A stretch of DNA of 31,395 nucleotides, from assembly GCA_003240735.1 (NCBI GenBank), contig QFNE01000025.1, positions 1-31,395 on the forward strand, read 5' to 3'. The notes beneath the pieces are model-generated. The model did no database searches, was not told where the DNA came from, and was given only the letters and a program-made list of their open reading frames with translations. Of the stretch, positions 16,164 through 24,656 are shown in pieces. Positions within the stretch are counted from its first letter, which is position 1. Every line of letters starts with the position of its first letter. The position numbers and the translations under genes were made by a program. This DNA is from Paracoccus denitrificans (GTDB taxonomy: Bacteria; Pseudomonadota; Alphaproteobacteria; Rhodobacterales; Rhodobacteraceae).

Positions 16164-17185
16164 CAGTTCGAACTGTGCAGCCGGATCGCCAGACGCGGCC
16201 GCTTGTTGACCGGCAGGATCGAGGCCTCGGTCATCAGATCGATCCAGCGGCCCTTGGGGTCGAGATGCTGGCGGGCATAGAGCGGCAACCCGATGGTATT
16301 AGCGGTCTCCAGGAGGTTCGCCGGGCCGCCATAGGTGGTAAATGTGTCCATGGTGCCGGTGGGGAAGGCGATGCCCTCGTTCGCCGGGACCAGCCGTTCA
16401 CTGGCTTTCGTCGAGAGCGTGACGGCCCCCGAATATTCCTCGAACAGAATTCCTGCGAAGGGGAAGTTGCGGCGCACATCCTGCCGCAGCGGCTGGGCGC
16501 CGGTCGCGGCATAGAACTTGTAGGCCTCTTCGGTCTTCGGATGCGAGATCAGCTTGTCGAAGAATTCGCGGCTGACCAGCGCATGCACGCCCGACATGCT
16601 CTCGCCGAGCAGATTGTCCTCGACGGCGCGCAGCACCTCGCGGACCTTGCCCTGAATGTTTGTTCCGGCGGTGCCGAGGACAAAGTCGACGCTGATCTGC
16701 GCGATGCCGAACTCTGTGAAGTAATTGTAGAGCGTGGTCCCGGCACCGTCCTTCACGATACCGCGGAGCGCGTTCATCTCCATATATTCCCGGGTCTGAG
16801 CATGTTTGCGGCGCATCAGGGTCAGCTTGCGGGTCATCACCGCGACCAGCGGGTCGGCCTCGTCGCCTGTGCCGATGGCCGGGACGCCCTGAATATCGGC
16901 GGGCAGGATCACATCGTCATGCGGGATCCAGGGCAGCGCGAAGCTGCGCATGGCGCGGCCTTCGCGCGAGCCCACAGTGGCCGGACCGCCCAAGGGGACC
17001 GAGGGCAGCAGGTTCAGCACGCCCTCGATCTGCTCGATGATGACGCTGCGCTGAGACACACCCTCGAAGCGGAAGAGGCCCAGTTCTCCGAGGCGGGTAT
17101 AGAGGTTCGGCAGGATATTGATGGCCTGCGTCATCTCGGCCAGCGAATAGCCGCCGGCATCGAAGGGATTGCGGATGATGGTCAT
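16163..17185 (-). CDS. Major capsid protein, lambda gpE family
   Basis: 340 residues, typical length for the gpE (Phage_cap_E) family with the HK97 fold. Family features include the N-terminal MTIIRNPFDAGGYSLAEMTQAINILPNLYTRLGELGLF, the EGVLNLLPSVPLGGP block and PWIPHDDVILPADIQGV. AAGG lies 7 bases before the ATG. It follows the decoration protein as in lambda (C-Nu3-D-E order). There is no sign of an N-terminal pro-region, in line with lambda-type heads where a separate scaffold is used. Confidence 0.93.
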   Translation of the reverse strand: MTIIRNPFDAGGYSLAEMTQAINILPNLYTRLGELGLFRFEGVSQRSVIIEQIEGVLNLLPSVPLGGPATVGSREGRAMRSFALPWIPHDDVILPADIQGVPAIGTGDEADPLVAVMTRKLTLMRRKHAQTREYMEMNALRGIVKDGAGTTLYNYFTEFGIAQISVDFVLGTAGTNIQGKVREVLRAVEDNLLGESMSGVHALVSREFFDKLISHPKTEEAYKFYAATGAQPLRQDVRRNFPFAGILFEEYSGAVTLSTKASERLVPANEGIAFPTGTMDTFTTYGGPANLLETANTIGLPLYARQHLDPKGRWIDLMTEASILPVNKRPRLAIRLHSSN

Positions 17186-17230
17186 GGGGAAACCTTGTGG
17201 GGAGGGAGGAGAAAGGTGCTATGCCGCCGG

Positions 17231-17611
17231 TCAGGCGCTGTCGCGGATGACGATGCCCAGCGCCGTCAGCTCGGCATGTTTCAGGGCGATCTTGGCGGCG
17301 TCATCGACACTGCCATCGTAGAAGAGGGCATCGCGGGACAGGATCGCGGGGCCTCGCGCCAGAAGGATGCCGGTCGCCTCCGCAAGCCGCGCATCGACCG
17401 GATAGAGCAGAATGCCCGCGGCAGTTTCAGCGCCATTGCTGCCGCCATGGTTGGCGAATGTGTATCGGCCACCAACGGTGACGCGGCCGAGAACGGCGCC
17501 TGCCGGGTATTCGGTGCCCTCGGACAAGTTGACGGTTTCGCGGGTGTAATTGGGGTTCAGCTCATATTTGAGCGCATCGCCCATGGAGGGCGGCTGGGTC
17601 AGGACGGGCAT
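17231..17611 (-). CDS. Head decoration protein, lambda gpD-like
   Basis: 126 residues, with the gpD-type beta-rich pattern: a flexible start (MPVLTQPPSMGDALKYELNPNYTRETVNLSEGTEYPAGAVLGRVT), then GILLYPVDARLAEATGILLARGPAILSRDALFYDG. Trimers of such proteins clamp and stabilise the expanded capsid. It has GGAGA before the ATG. Position between protease/scaffold and major capsid matches lambda. Confidence 0.87.
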   Translation of the reverse strand: MPVLTQPPSMGDALKYELNPNYTRETVNLSEGTEYPAGAVLGRVTVGGRYTFANHGGSNGAETAAGILLYPVDARLAEATGILLARGPAILSRDALFYDGSVDDAAKIALKHAELTALGIVIRDSA

Positions 17612-17637
17612 TGGGGTCTCCGGAAGGTGTCAGGCGA

Positions 17638-18021
17638 TCAGCGGCTGGCGCTGTCGGCGGATTTGCGGGCGGCAGCGACGAGCGGGCTCGGCTTGTTTGT
17701 CGGCGTCGGCGCGCTGGCCAGGATGCCGCTGGCGTCGCTTTTGGCGGCAAGGCTGTCGAGGATCTGGCCGCGCAGCGCATCGGGTCTCACGCCGCGCCGG
17801 ACTGCATCGGCGGCGTCCAGGGTGACGCCCAGCTTTGCCGCCTGCGCGCAGATCGAGGCCACTTCTGCGGCTTCGGCGCGGATGGCATCGGCATCGCTCG
17901 AAGCCACAGGCGCTTTGGCGCTGGGCGGCTCCGCCGTCGGTGTGCTCGGTTGATCCGGCGTGGCGGCGTTCGGCACTTCCTGCTCCGGTGTGTGGGCATC
18001 GGCGTCCGTCTGATGACTCAT
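17638..18021 (-). CDS. Nested in-frame scaffold protein, lambda Nu3-like
   Basis: Within the protease gene, AGGAG (18032-18028) lies 6 bases before an in-frame ATG at 18021 (MSHQTDADAHTPEQ..., 127 residues). The predicted product equals the protease C-terminus: an acidic/Pro-rich start, then helical Ala-rich segments (DADAIRAEAAEVASICAQAAKL). Lambda Nu3 is made in exactly this way inside gene C. The site is the best Shine-Dalgarno within the gene, so a separate scaffold is likely, though not proven. Confidence 0.72.
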   Translation of the reverse strand: MSHQTDADAHTPEQEVPNAATPDQPSTPTAEPPSAKAPVASSDADAIRAEAAEVASICAQAAKLGVTLDAADAVRRGVRPDALRGQILDSLAAKSDASGILASAPTPTNKPSPLVAAARKSADSASR

Positions 18022-19002
18022 GATCATCTCCTGTTGGGGGTGGGGTGGTAAAAGGGTCTGGCGCGTCGGCGTCCGTCCGACCGTCAGAACCGGGCCGCTG
18101 AGACTGTCGACAAAGGCGCGAAAGGCGGCGCGGGGGTCGCCCACGGCATCGGCTAGACCGGCTTGGACAGCCGCAGCGCCTCGAAACACTGCCGCTTCGG
18201 TGGCGAGCGCCGCGTCCGTGTTCATCCTGCCACCGCGCCCGGCGGCGACGGTTTCGGCGAAGAGGCTCCGAAAATCCTCCAACTCGGCCTGCAGCCGGTC
18301 GCGGATGCCTTCGGGCAGGGCGGCATAGGGATTGCCATCGGTCTTGCGGACCCCGGCATGGATCAGCGTCACCGCCACACCCTTCTGCGCCAGCATGCCG
18401 GACATGTCGGTATGCATGGTGATGACGCCGATGCTGCCCGCCGCCCCGGTGCGGGGCAGGGTGATGCGATCGGCCTGCGAGGCCAGCGCATAGCCCGCCG
18501 AGAGCGCATGTTCGGCCAGAAAGGCGTGAACCGGTTTTGTATTCCGCGCGGCGCAGATGCGGTCGGCCAGATCGAAGGCTCCAGCGACCTCACCGCCGAA
18601 ACTGTCGATTTCCAGCGCGATGCCGCGAATGGCGGAGTCAGAAACCGCCGCGTCGATCTGGGCGGCGAGCCCTTCATAGGAGGTGAGGCCCGAGCTCTGG
18701 CCGATCCAGGCGCCGCGATGGACCAGCGTTCCGGCAATGGCGATGACTGCGACGCCATCGATGACCGGGAAGGGCGCATCGGCATCGTCACCATGGCGCT
18801 GGGCGAGATCGCCGCCGATCAGAGACGCGCGGGCCGTTTGACGCGTCGCCGACAGATCCGGGTCCGCGATACCCCCGCCATCAAACCTGATCTCCTGCCC
18901 GGTGATGCGAGGCCCGAGGCCGGAGAGAAAGGCCAGCGCCTTGGCGGGTGCAATCATCAGCGGCGTGTCGAAGGCGCGCTGGGCGATCTGGGCATGATGC
19001 AT
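17638..19002 (-). CDS. S49-family prohead protease with scaffold domain, lambda gpC-like
   Basis: 454 residues. Residues ~80-270 are a SppA/S49-type serine protease: GIALEIDSFGGEVAGAFDLAD (128-148), the catalytic Ser in HALSAGYALAS (Ser168), GSIGVITMH, and the catalytic Lys in HAGVRKTDGNPY (Lys220). The C-terminal ~127 residues (from 328) are Ala/Pro/Glu-rich and helical, as expected for a scaffold region. In lambda, gpC cleaves scaffold and portal during head maturation, and the same arrangement is visible here. The start overlaps the portal stop by one base. An internal start for a free scaffold is listed separately. Confidence 0.9.
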   Translation of the reverse strand: MHHAQIAQRAFDTPLMIAPAKALAFLSGLGPRITGQEIRFDGGGIADPDLSATRQTARASLIGGDLAQRHGDDADAPFPVIDGVAVIAIAGTLVHRGAWIGQSSGLTSYEGLAAQIDAAVSDSAIRGIALEIDSFGGEVAGAFDLADRICAARNTKPVHAFLAEHALSAGYALASQADRITLPRTGAAGSIGVITMHTDMSGMLAQKGVAVTLIHAGVRKTDGNPYAALPEGIRDRLQAELEDFRSLFAETVAAGRGGRMNTDAALATEAAVFRGAAAVQAGLADAVGDPRAAFRAFVDSLSGPVLTVGRTPTRQTLLPPHPQQEMIMSHQTDADAHTPEQEVPNAATPDQPSTPTAEPPSAKAPVASSDADAIRAEAAEVASICAQAAKLGVTLDAADAVRRGVRPDALRGQILDSLAAKSDASGILASAPTPTNKPSPLVAAARKSADSASR

Positions 19003-20513
19003 CAGCGGTCCTCTCCGGGCTTGGCATCGTCATCGTCGGTGGTGTCGGCGGCAGCATCGTCGTCATCGTCCTTGCCGTTGCTGGCGTCCATGCCATCGCC
19101 AGCGGTCCCACCCTTCGGCCCCTGCGCAGGCGAGCCGGGGCGGCGGAAATCGAGGCCCAGCGCCGCCTCGCGTTTGCGTTCAGCCGCGATTTCTCGGTCG
19201 ACCTGTTCGGCGTCGTAGCCGCGCTCGGAAATCGCCTGGCTGCGGGATTTGAGACCCGCCTCGATCTGCAGGATCTCGGCCGAGGCATCCTTCATCGGAT
19301 CGACCCAGTCCCAGCGCGTCGGCAGCCAGCTGACCGCCTGGTATGTGCGCCGGTCGCGGTCATGGCCGGGCAAATCGATGGCGCCGGACAGCACCGCGAG
19401 GTCCATCCAGCGCTGCCAGACCGGGCGGCAGAGCTGATGGACGATCACACTGTGCTGGATCGCCGAGACCCGGCGCCGGAAATCCAGCAGCGCCACGCGG
19501 GTATTGGAAAAGTTGCCGCGCGCCGCATCGCCGGTCAGATAGGGATAGGGGATGCCCAGCGCCGCCGCGATCTGCAGGAGCGTGCGATACTGAAAGGGTT
19601 CATAGGTCGAGCCGGAATCCGGTGTTGCGGGCGTCGAGACATCCTCGCCCGGATCGAGCCGCACAACCTGACCAGGTTCGACCTCCAGATCCTCCTCAGC
19701 CGGTTCCAGCGGTGTTTCTGGGGCGGGCGAGGTAATGAACATGGCGAACATCGCCGCCGTCTTCTTTCGCTCCAGCTCGGCATCGTCATAGAGGTCGAGC
19801 GTGAACAGCTTCACGATGGCCGGAGCAAAACGGGACACGCCGCGCAGCTGTCCCGCCTCGACCGGATCCAGCACATGGACGATCTCCGAGGCAGGCACGC
19901 GGACCGTCTCTCCCACCAGCCCCGGATCGGTCATATCGCCCGGATGGCGGCGCAGCAGGTGATAGGCGATGCGCCGCCCGATCCCGTCGAACTCGATGCC
20001 GGACCGGATCGTCCCGCCGCCGGGCAGTTCGCGGTTCAGATCCATCGGCAGCATCTCCGAGGGCAGCATCTGCAGCTGCAGCGGCACCGACAGCCCATCC
20101 TCGGGGCGTCGCGGGCGAAGGCGCAAAAACACCTCGCCCGCCAGAAACAGTTCCCGGGCGGCGCGGCGTTGCAGCCCGTAGAAGTCGGTCAGACCTTCGG
20201 CATCGGCCTCGTCCGTCCAAGCGAGCCAAAGTTTCTGCAGCGCCTCTTTCTGTGCGGCATTGGCGATGGACGATGACGGTTTGATCCCGTCGCCGACAAC
20301 ATTGCTCGCAAAAGCCTCGACTGCCCCGGACGCATAGCCATTGTTCCGCGCCAGCCAGCGGGCCCGCGCCGTGATCGTCTCGCCCGCCCCAGCGATCAGC
20401 GTGTTCACATGGGCGCGGGATGCCCGGAAGCCGCGTAACCGGCGATGCGACTGCGCGGCATCGAACCCGCCGATGATCGCGCCCAGCCGCGCGCGAATAC
20501 CGTCGAATGCCAT
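19002..20513 (-). CDS. Portal protein, lambda gpB family
   Basis: 503 residues, the usual length for lambda-type portals. Recognisable blocks: RWLARNNGYASGAVEAFASNVVGDGIKP (about 52-79), LFLAGEVFLRLRPR, IEFDGIGRRIAYHLLRRHPGD, a long helix and YLTGDAARGNFSNTRVALLDFRRRV, then a charged acidic C-terminal tail (DDDDDAAADTTDDDD). Twelve copies form the DNA channel at one vertex. It lies between gpW-like and protease genes, as in lambda. The ATG is 3 bases after the gpW-like stop. Confidence 0.93.
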   Translation of the reverse strand: MAFDGIRARLGAIIGGFDAAQSHRRLRGFRASRAHVNTLIAGAGETITARARWLARNNGYASGAVEAFASNVVGDGIKPSSSIANAAQKEALQKLWLAWTDEADAEGLTDFYGLQRRAARELFLAGEVFLRLRPRRPEDGLSVPLQLQMLPSEMLPMDLNRELPGGGTIRSGIEFDGIGRRIAYHLLRRHPGDMTDPGLVGETVRVPASEIVHVLDPVEAGQLRGVSRFAPAIVKLFTLDLYDDAELERKKTAAMFAMFITSPAPETPLEPAEEDLEVEPGQVVRLDPGEDVSTPATPDSGSTYEPFQYRTLLQIAAALGIPYPYLTGDAARGNFSNTRVALLDFRRRVSAIQHSVIVHQLCRPVWQRWMDLAVLSGAIDLPGHDRDRRTYQAVSWLPTRWDWVDPMKDASAEILQIEAGLKSRSQAISERGYDAEQVDREIAAERKREAALGLDFRRPGSPAQGPKGGTAGDGMDASNGKDDDDDAAADTTDDDDAKPGEDR

Positions 20514-20516
20514 GGA

Positions 20517-20729
20517 TCAGAGCCCTTTCGTGGCAATGGTGCCCCAGCGCCGACGGCGGGTGGTGCCGGACGCACTCGCGATCCGGGCTTCCAGATCGGC
20601 GATGGCGGCTGCCAGTTCCGCGTCTGAGCCATAGGTCAGGGTTTTGCCGTCATAGCCGACTGAACGAAGCCCGCTGAACCGTGCTTCCTGCAGGGCGCTC
20701 AGCAGCGCCCGCATCCGGTCGATTTCCAT
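20517..20729 (-). CDS. Head-tail joining protein, gpW-like
   Basis: 70 residues, close to the 68 of lambda gpW. A helical start (MEIDRMRALLSALQEARFSG) leads to a beta hairpin (SVGYDGKTLTYGSDAEL), a second helix (AAAIADLEARIASA) and a basic tail (TTRRRRWG). gpW plugs the portal and holds packaged DNA. It sits between terL and portal, as in lambda (A-W-B). Confidence 0.82.
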   Translation of the reverse strand: MEIDRMRALLSALQEARFSGLRSVGYDGKTLTYGSDAELAAAIADLEARIASASGTTRRRRWGTIATKGL

Positions 20730-20732
20730 CTC

Positions 20733-22811
20733 TCACCTCATGAAACGCGGTGTGTAGGTCTGCCGCTTGCGGCGTGGCGTCGTTGGTGGCGCGCCCGCCT
20801 GCCGCGCGGGCGGATCGGTGGCGTCGGCACTAGGCGGGTTGGCATCGGCGCCGACGCCGCCGACATCCGGAACCGCCGTTATCACCCCGGCCTGCTCCTC
20901 CAGCTGCCGCCACATGCGCTCGTCCCAGCGATCCGCGCCCATGATCCAGGCGGCGGCACGGGCATAGACGCGGGTGTCCAGCGCCTCGTTGCGTTCGCGC
21001 AGTTTCTGCCATTCCTGGCGGGCATAGCCGCGCTTGTTGCGGACCGTGACCAACTGCTCGGCCACCAGCTGCTTCAGCCATTCGCTGTCGGCCCAGTCCG
21101 GCAGATGGATCATCCCCGGCGGTTCGGGCTGGCCTGCGGCGCGTTCTTCGTCTGTCGGCCGTTCCTGCCGCAGGAACCGATAGGTCTCGATCTTGAACGT
21201 GGCCGTGGCCACCGACCACAGCCGCGCGCCGCGCCTCAACCGTTTGCCGCCGACCGTGGCGTCGACGAAGGTAGGCCCCGAGACCGGCGTTGCCCGGTTG
21301 AAGCCCTCGAGCCCCTTCACCGGCACGACCTGTTCAAAACCATGAGTCCGAGCCCAGGCATAGACCGCCGCCGCCTCGTAACCGGTATCGATCGCCAGTC
21401 TGGCAATTGGCATCACCGCGCCATGGGCATGCTGCCATGTGCGGCCGAGCAGCTTGGTCAATTCCGCCCATGCCGCCGGACTGTCCGGCCCGCCCGGGAT
21501 GACGATGTGATCGACGAGCCAGCTTTGCAGACCGCGACCCCAGGCCCAGATATCGACCTCGAACCGATCCTTCTGGATATCGGCCCCGGCGGTCAGGAAG
21601 AGACCGCCCTCGGGGATCTGGGCCGCAAACACCTCGCGCCGGTCTGCCAGCCGCTGCCATTCCGGCGCCTCGCCGCGTTCGACCCAGGTCTCGCCCAGAA
21701 GCGTGTTCCGCGCCGCGCGCAGCATCTCGTCATTGCCCTGCGCGGCCAGCCATTCCCGGGCGATCTGTTCCCAGCTCTTCCAGCCGATGGGCGAATAGAG
21801 CGCCGAGAGGTGATAGCCGACATGATGTGGATCGGCCGACACCGCCGTCGCACGCCATTCGCCGGCTTCCAGCATGGCGGTCTTGTGATGCTCGGCGATC
21901 AGCTGATCGCAGCTGTTGCAGGCATAGGCGGCGGTCTCGGGCCGACCCTTGTCCCAGCGCAGCCGTTCGAACTGCAGCCATTGCATCGCGCCACAATGCG
22001 GGCAGGGAACAAAGTACCGCCGCTGATCGCTGGCCTCGAACTCCTGCTCGATCCGGCTGAGCCCGCGGACGGTCGGGGTCGAGACCAGAAACACCTTGCG
22101 GCGATGGGCGAAGGTGGTGCTGCGCGCCTCGGCCAGCGTCACCGGATCGCCCTCTTCATCGGCCGAGGGCGGATAGGCGTCGATCTCGTCGAGAAACAGA
22201 TAGCGCGCGGGCATCGAGCGCAGGCCGGTCGCCGAATTCGCGCCGGTCAGCACCAGAATGCCGCCCGGAAACTCTTTTGAGAGCATCGAATTCCCGGCAT
22301 CCCGCGACCGCGCCGGGCTGACCCGTTCGCGTAGGGCGGGCGAATCCGAAATCAGCGGATCGAGCCGCCCGCGCGAGGCGCGCTTGGCCATCTCGACCGT
22401 CGGCAGCACGGCCAGCATCGGGCCCGGCGCATGGTGGATGACGAAGCCAATCCAGTTGTTCCCGGCCTCGGTAGCCCCGACCTGCGCGGCTTTCATGAAG
22501 GAAATCCGCTGTGCCGGGTGTCGGGGCGACAGCGCATCCATGATCTCGCGCAGATAGGGTGTCCGCGCGGTGCGGTAGCGCCCGGGTTCCGCTGCAGCCC
22601 GCGACGACAGCCAGCGATGCCTGTCGGCCCATTCCGACACCGTCAGGTCGGGATCGGGCCGAATGCCGCGCGACCAGGCGCGCAGCATGTCCTCGGCGCC
22701 GTCGAAACTCAGGTCGGGTGCGTGATCGTCGGTCCCATCGTCATCACTCCCATCGTCATGGGTCAAGCGCGACCTTGAGATCGGCGAGGGTGGTGAGCTG
22801 GTCTCGGACAT
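20733..22811 (-). CDS. Terminase large subunit, GpA family
   Basis: 692 residues from ATG 22811; the open frame extends to 22940 but that part lies inside terS and is Arg/Pro-rich, so it is a shadow. ATPase motifs: Walker A-like AAQVGATEAGNN (108-119) and Walker B RYLFLDEIDAYP (203-214). A Zn-finger-like CPHCG...CNSC pair follows, then the nuclease half (for example LFLTAGADIQKDRFEVDIWAWG). The enzyme cuts concatemeric DNA and pumps it into the prohead. The GpA type implies lambda-like cos-style packaging. The 5' end overlaps terS by 56 bases, and the start has only a weak ribosome site (GGAAA), so TTG near 22766 is an alternative. Confidence 0.92.
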   Translation of the reverse strand: MSETSSPPSPISRSRLTHDDGSDDDGTDDHAPDLSFDGAEDMLRAWSRGIRPDPDLTVSEWADRHRWLSSRAAAEPGRYRTARTPYLREIMDALSPRHPAQRISFMKAAQVGATEAGNNWIGFVIHHAPGPMLAVLPTVEMAKRASRGRLDPLISDSPALRERVSPARSRDAGNSMLSKEFPGGILVLTGANSATGLRSMPARYLFLDEIDAYPPSADEEGDPVTLAEARSTTFAHRRKVFLVSTPTVRGLSRIEQEFEASDQRRYFVPCPHCGAMQWLQFERLRWDKGRPETAAYACNSCDQLIAEHHKTAMLEAGEWRATAVSADPHHVGYHLSALYSPIGWKSWEQIAREWLAAQGNDEMLRAARNTLLGETWVERGEAPEWQRLADRREVFAAQIPEGGLFLTAGADIQKDRFEVDIWAWGRGLQSWLVDHIVIPGGPDSPAAWAELTKLLGRTWQHAHGAVMPIARLAIDTGYEAAAVYAWARTHGFEQVVPVKGLEGFNRATPVSGPTFVDATVGGKRLRRGARLWSVATATFKIETYRFLRQERPTDEERAAGQPEPPGMIHLPDWADSEWLKQLVAEQLVTVRNKRGYARQEWQKLRERNEALDTRVYARAAAWIMGADRWDERMWRQLEEQAGVITAVPDVGGVGADANPPSADATDPPARQAGAPPTTPRRKRQTYTPRFMR

Positions 22812-23352
22812 GGGTTTCCAGCACCCTCTGCAGCACCCCGGTGCCGATGCTGATCGCTTCCCCGGTGGTCTTTTCCATCTCGGCCGAAAGCTCCGCCGCC
22901 ATGATCGCGGCGACGCGGGCGGGCCAGGTGACCCAAGCATCGCGCTCCTGCCGGGCCAGCCGGAAGACCAGCGTTTCGGCCCGCGCCCGGTCGACCAGCA
23001 CGCCCTTCTTCTTCTGAATGGCGATCTGGCGCTCCTGCGCCTGATAGACCGTCAGCGCCGTCCGGGCTTTCAGATAGGACGAACTGTCGCCCGGACCGGA
23101 GATTGACGGGGCGGCGAGGTTGTCGGCGGGCCGTGAGGTTCGTTCCGGCATCGTCGCCTGTCGCGCGGTGCCGCCCTTCGCCCGGTTCTGCTGATCGGGA
23201 TCAGTCGTGGCCGCGCGCCTTGCATCGGACGCGGCCGCATCAATGGAGCCATCGGCGAAGAGGACCAGCCGACCGCTTTTCCGCGCTTTCTGGATCGCCC
23301 CGCGCGACAGTCCCGCATGGGCCGCATAGGCCCGTTCGCTCATGCCCTGCAT
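22756..23352 (-). CDS. Terminase small subunit, Nu1-like
   Basis: 198 residues. The N-terminal winged helix-turn-helix (MQGMSERAYAAHAGLSRGAIQKARKSGRLVLFADGSID) has the Nu1-type pattern in which the helix pair reads the cos-site DNA. A disordered Gln/Arg/Thr linker (~45-90) and an alpha-helical oligomerisation region follow (YQAQERQIAIQKKKGVLVDRARAETLVFRLARQERDAWVTWPARVAA). An in-frame ATG at 23343 could also serve. It is the first gene of the packaging/head operon and diverges from a plus-strand gene cluster. The intergenic palindrome at 23376-23392 is a candidate control site. Confidence 0.87.
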   Translation of the reverse strand: MQGMSERAYAAHAGLSRGAIQKARKSGRLVLFADGSIDAAASDARRAATTDPDQQNRAKGGTARQATMPERTSRPADNLAAPSISGPGDSSSYLKARTALTVYQAQERQIAIQKKKGVLVDRARAETLVFRLARQERDAWVTWPARVAAIMAAELSAEMEKTTGEAISIGTGVLQRVLETHVRDQLTTLADLKVALDP

Positions 23353-23375
23353 CGGCGCTGCCCTTCGCGATTGTA

Positions 23376-23392
23376 AAGCAATGATATTGCTT
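23376..23392. promoter_or_regulatory. Palindrome in the divergent terS/DUF6900 promoter region
   Basis: AAGCAAT-gat-ATTGCTT, a perfect 7-bp inverted repeat with a 3-bp spacer, in an AT-rich patch between divergent genes. GTAAA (23373-23377) and TTTAC (about 23397) extend the symmetry imperfectly. It may be an operator for both directions. No convincing -35/-10 pair could be fixed. Confidence 0.5.
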
Positions 23393-23472
23393 GTGATTTA
23401 CTTGATATGGTTGCCGATCAGAGCGATTCTGATGGTGCGACAGAGACGCAACTCACCACCGAAGGCCAGATC

Positions 23473-23661
23473 ATGACCAAACCGAACCAGCCCGCCACCG
23501 ACACGCTGCTGACCGACATCGCCCAGCGCCATTTTCACGGGCTGGAAACGCTGGAGACCCGCAACCGCGACGCGCTGGATTTCCACGATGTCGCCGTCTG
23601 GGCGATCCGGCACGCGCTGGAAGAGGCCTATGCCGCGGGCCTCGCCGCCGCCACGAAATGA
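23473..23661 (+). CDS. DUF6900-like small protein
   Basis: 62 residues. The start at 23473 was chosen because GAAGG stands 7 bases before it; the open frame reaches back to 23407, but that part lacks a good site. The motif DIAQRHFHGLETLETRNRDALDFHDVAVWAIRHALEEAYAAG fits DUF6900 as I remember it, common in prophages and plasmids of alphaproteobacteria. Function is unknown. It heads a plus-strand cluster with two further small genes. Confidence 0.8.
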   Translation: MTKPNQPATDTLLTDIAQRHFHGLETLETRNRDALDFHDVAVWAIRHALEEAYAAGLAAATK

Positions 23662-23675
23662 CCCGGAGTAACGAC

Positions 23676-23903
23676 ATGACCCGCCAGACCGCCCGGACCA
23701 ATGATGCCGCCCTCGCCGCCTTCATCGCGAAAAAGGCGGAGATCGACGCCATGCTGGCCCGATTGCAGGCCTTCAGCGAGGATCACTTCGGTGCCGATCC
23801 CCAGCGGGTGAACTGGAGTGACCTCGGCAGCCTCGAATATCAGGCTCACCTGCTGAAGCAGATCAGCGATTTTGCCTTCGGCGAGGGCGAACATGCCGCC
23901 TGA
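23676..23903 (+). CDS. Small conserved-looking helical protein, unknown
   Basis: 75 residues (MTRQTARTNDAALAAFIAKKAEIDAMLARLQAFSEDHFGADPQRVNWSDLGSLEYQAHLLKQISDFAFGEGEHAA). Start 23676 follows GGAG by 7 bases; an upstream in-frame ATG (23658) overlaps the preceding stop but has no ribosome site. Two amphipathic helices flank a VNWSDLGSLEYQAHLLKQISDFAF block. I recall similar small proteins beside DUF6900 genes in related prophages but know no function. Spacing suggests co-transcription with its neighbours. Confidence 0.75.
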   Translation: MTRQTARTNDAALAAFIAKKAEIDAMLARLQAFSEDHFGADPQRVNWSDLGSLEYQAHLLKQISDFAFGEGEHAA

Positions 23904-24000
23904 CGGGCTGGCCTGTGCCAACCGCTGAGCACTGCGCGATGCGGGGCCCGGCCCCGTAGAAGCCGACCGCAGCCTGCGGCGGCGATACCCGGAGCCATCC

Positions 24001-24549
24001 ATGACCAAACTCACCGACACCCAGACCCTGATCCTGACCCGGGCCAGTGCCCGGCCGGGCAATCTGGCCCTGCCGCTGCCTGAGGGGCTGCACGGCGCCG
24101 CCGCGAAGATGGCCATCGGCCGGATGGTCAAACTCGGCTTCATCGACGAGGTCGAGGCCAATCTCCGGCGCGGCGAGCCGCTCTGGCGCGAGACCGGCGA
24201 CGGGCACGGCACCACGCTGATCGCCACCGAGGCCGGGCTGGACGCCATCGGTATCGACCCGGTGGTGGTCAGGACCATGGCGGGTCTGCGGGACGCCAAG
24301 CCCGAGGCCGTTGCCGCCGCCCAGCGCCCCGGCACCAAACAGGCGCAGCTGATCGCCATGCTGCGGGCGCCCGAGGGCGCGAGTATCGCGGAGATCGCCG
24401 AGGCGACGGGATGGCAGCACCATAGCATCAGGGGCGCCATTTCCGGCTCGCTTAAGAAGAAACTGGGGCTGACGGTGACCTCCGAAAAACTTGCCGAAAG
24501 GGGCCGCGTCTATCGGCTGGCCGGGAATGTCGAACGAGCGATCCGATAG
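24001..24549 (+). CDS. DUF3489-like protein with winged-helix pattern
   Basis: 182 residues. The N-terminal half has helices and a beta wing (TLILTRASARPGNLALPLPEGLHGAAAKMAIGRMVKLGFIDEVEA). The C-terminal half is the DUF3489 block (GTKQAQLIAMLRAPEGASIAEIAEATGWQHHSIRGAISGSLKKKLGLTVTSEK), which looks like a second winged helix-turn-helix. DNA binding is likely, perhaps as a regulator, but no target is known. GGAG lies 7 bases before the ATG. It ends the plus-strand cluster and faces the AT-richer gene at 24657-25745. Confidence 0.8.
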   Translation: MTKLTDTQTLILTRASARPGNLALPLPEGLHGAAAKMAIGRMVKLGFIDEVEANLRRGEPLWRETGDGHGTTLIATEAGLDAIGIDPVVVRTMAGLRDAKPEAVAAAQRPGTKQAQLIAMLRAPEGASIAEIAEATGWQHHSIRGAISGSLKKKLGLTVTSEKLAERGRVYRLAGNVERAIR

Positions 24550-24656
24550 GATTAGCATGCCCACGGAGTCAAACGGCAGCAATGCGGGACGGAGCGGACG
24601 GTCGCTGCGATAACGGCTAGCGTCTGCTTTGATCGCCCATATACAATGTGTCGCTT

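Noticed and set aside
16175..17953. Long plus-strand open frame (592 codons)
   Set aside because: Antisense to capsid, decoration and protease genes, all firmly identified; no protein-like motifs.
18948..20276. Plus-strand open frame (442 codons)
   Set aside because: Antisense to portal and protease genes; composition typical of a shadow frame.
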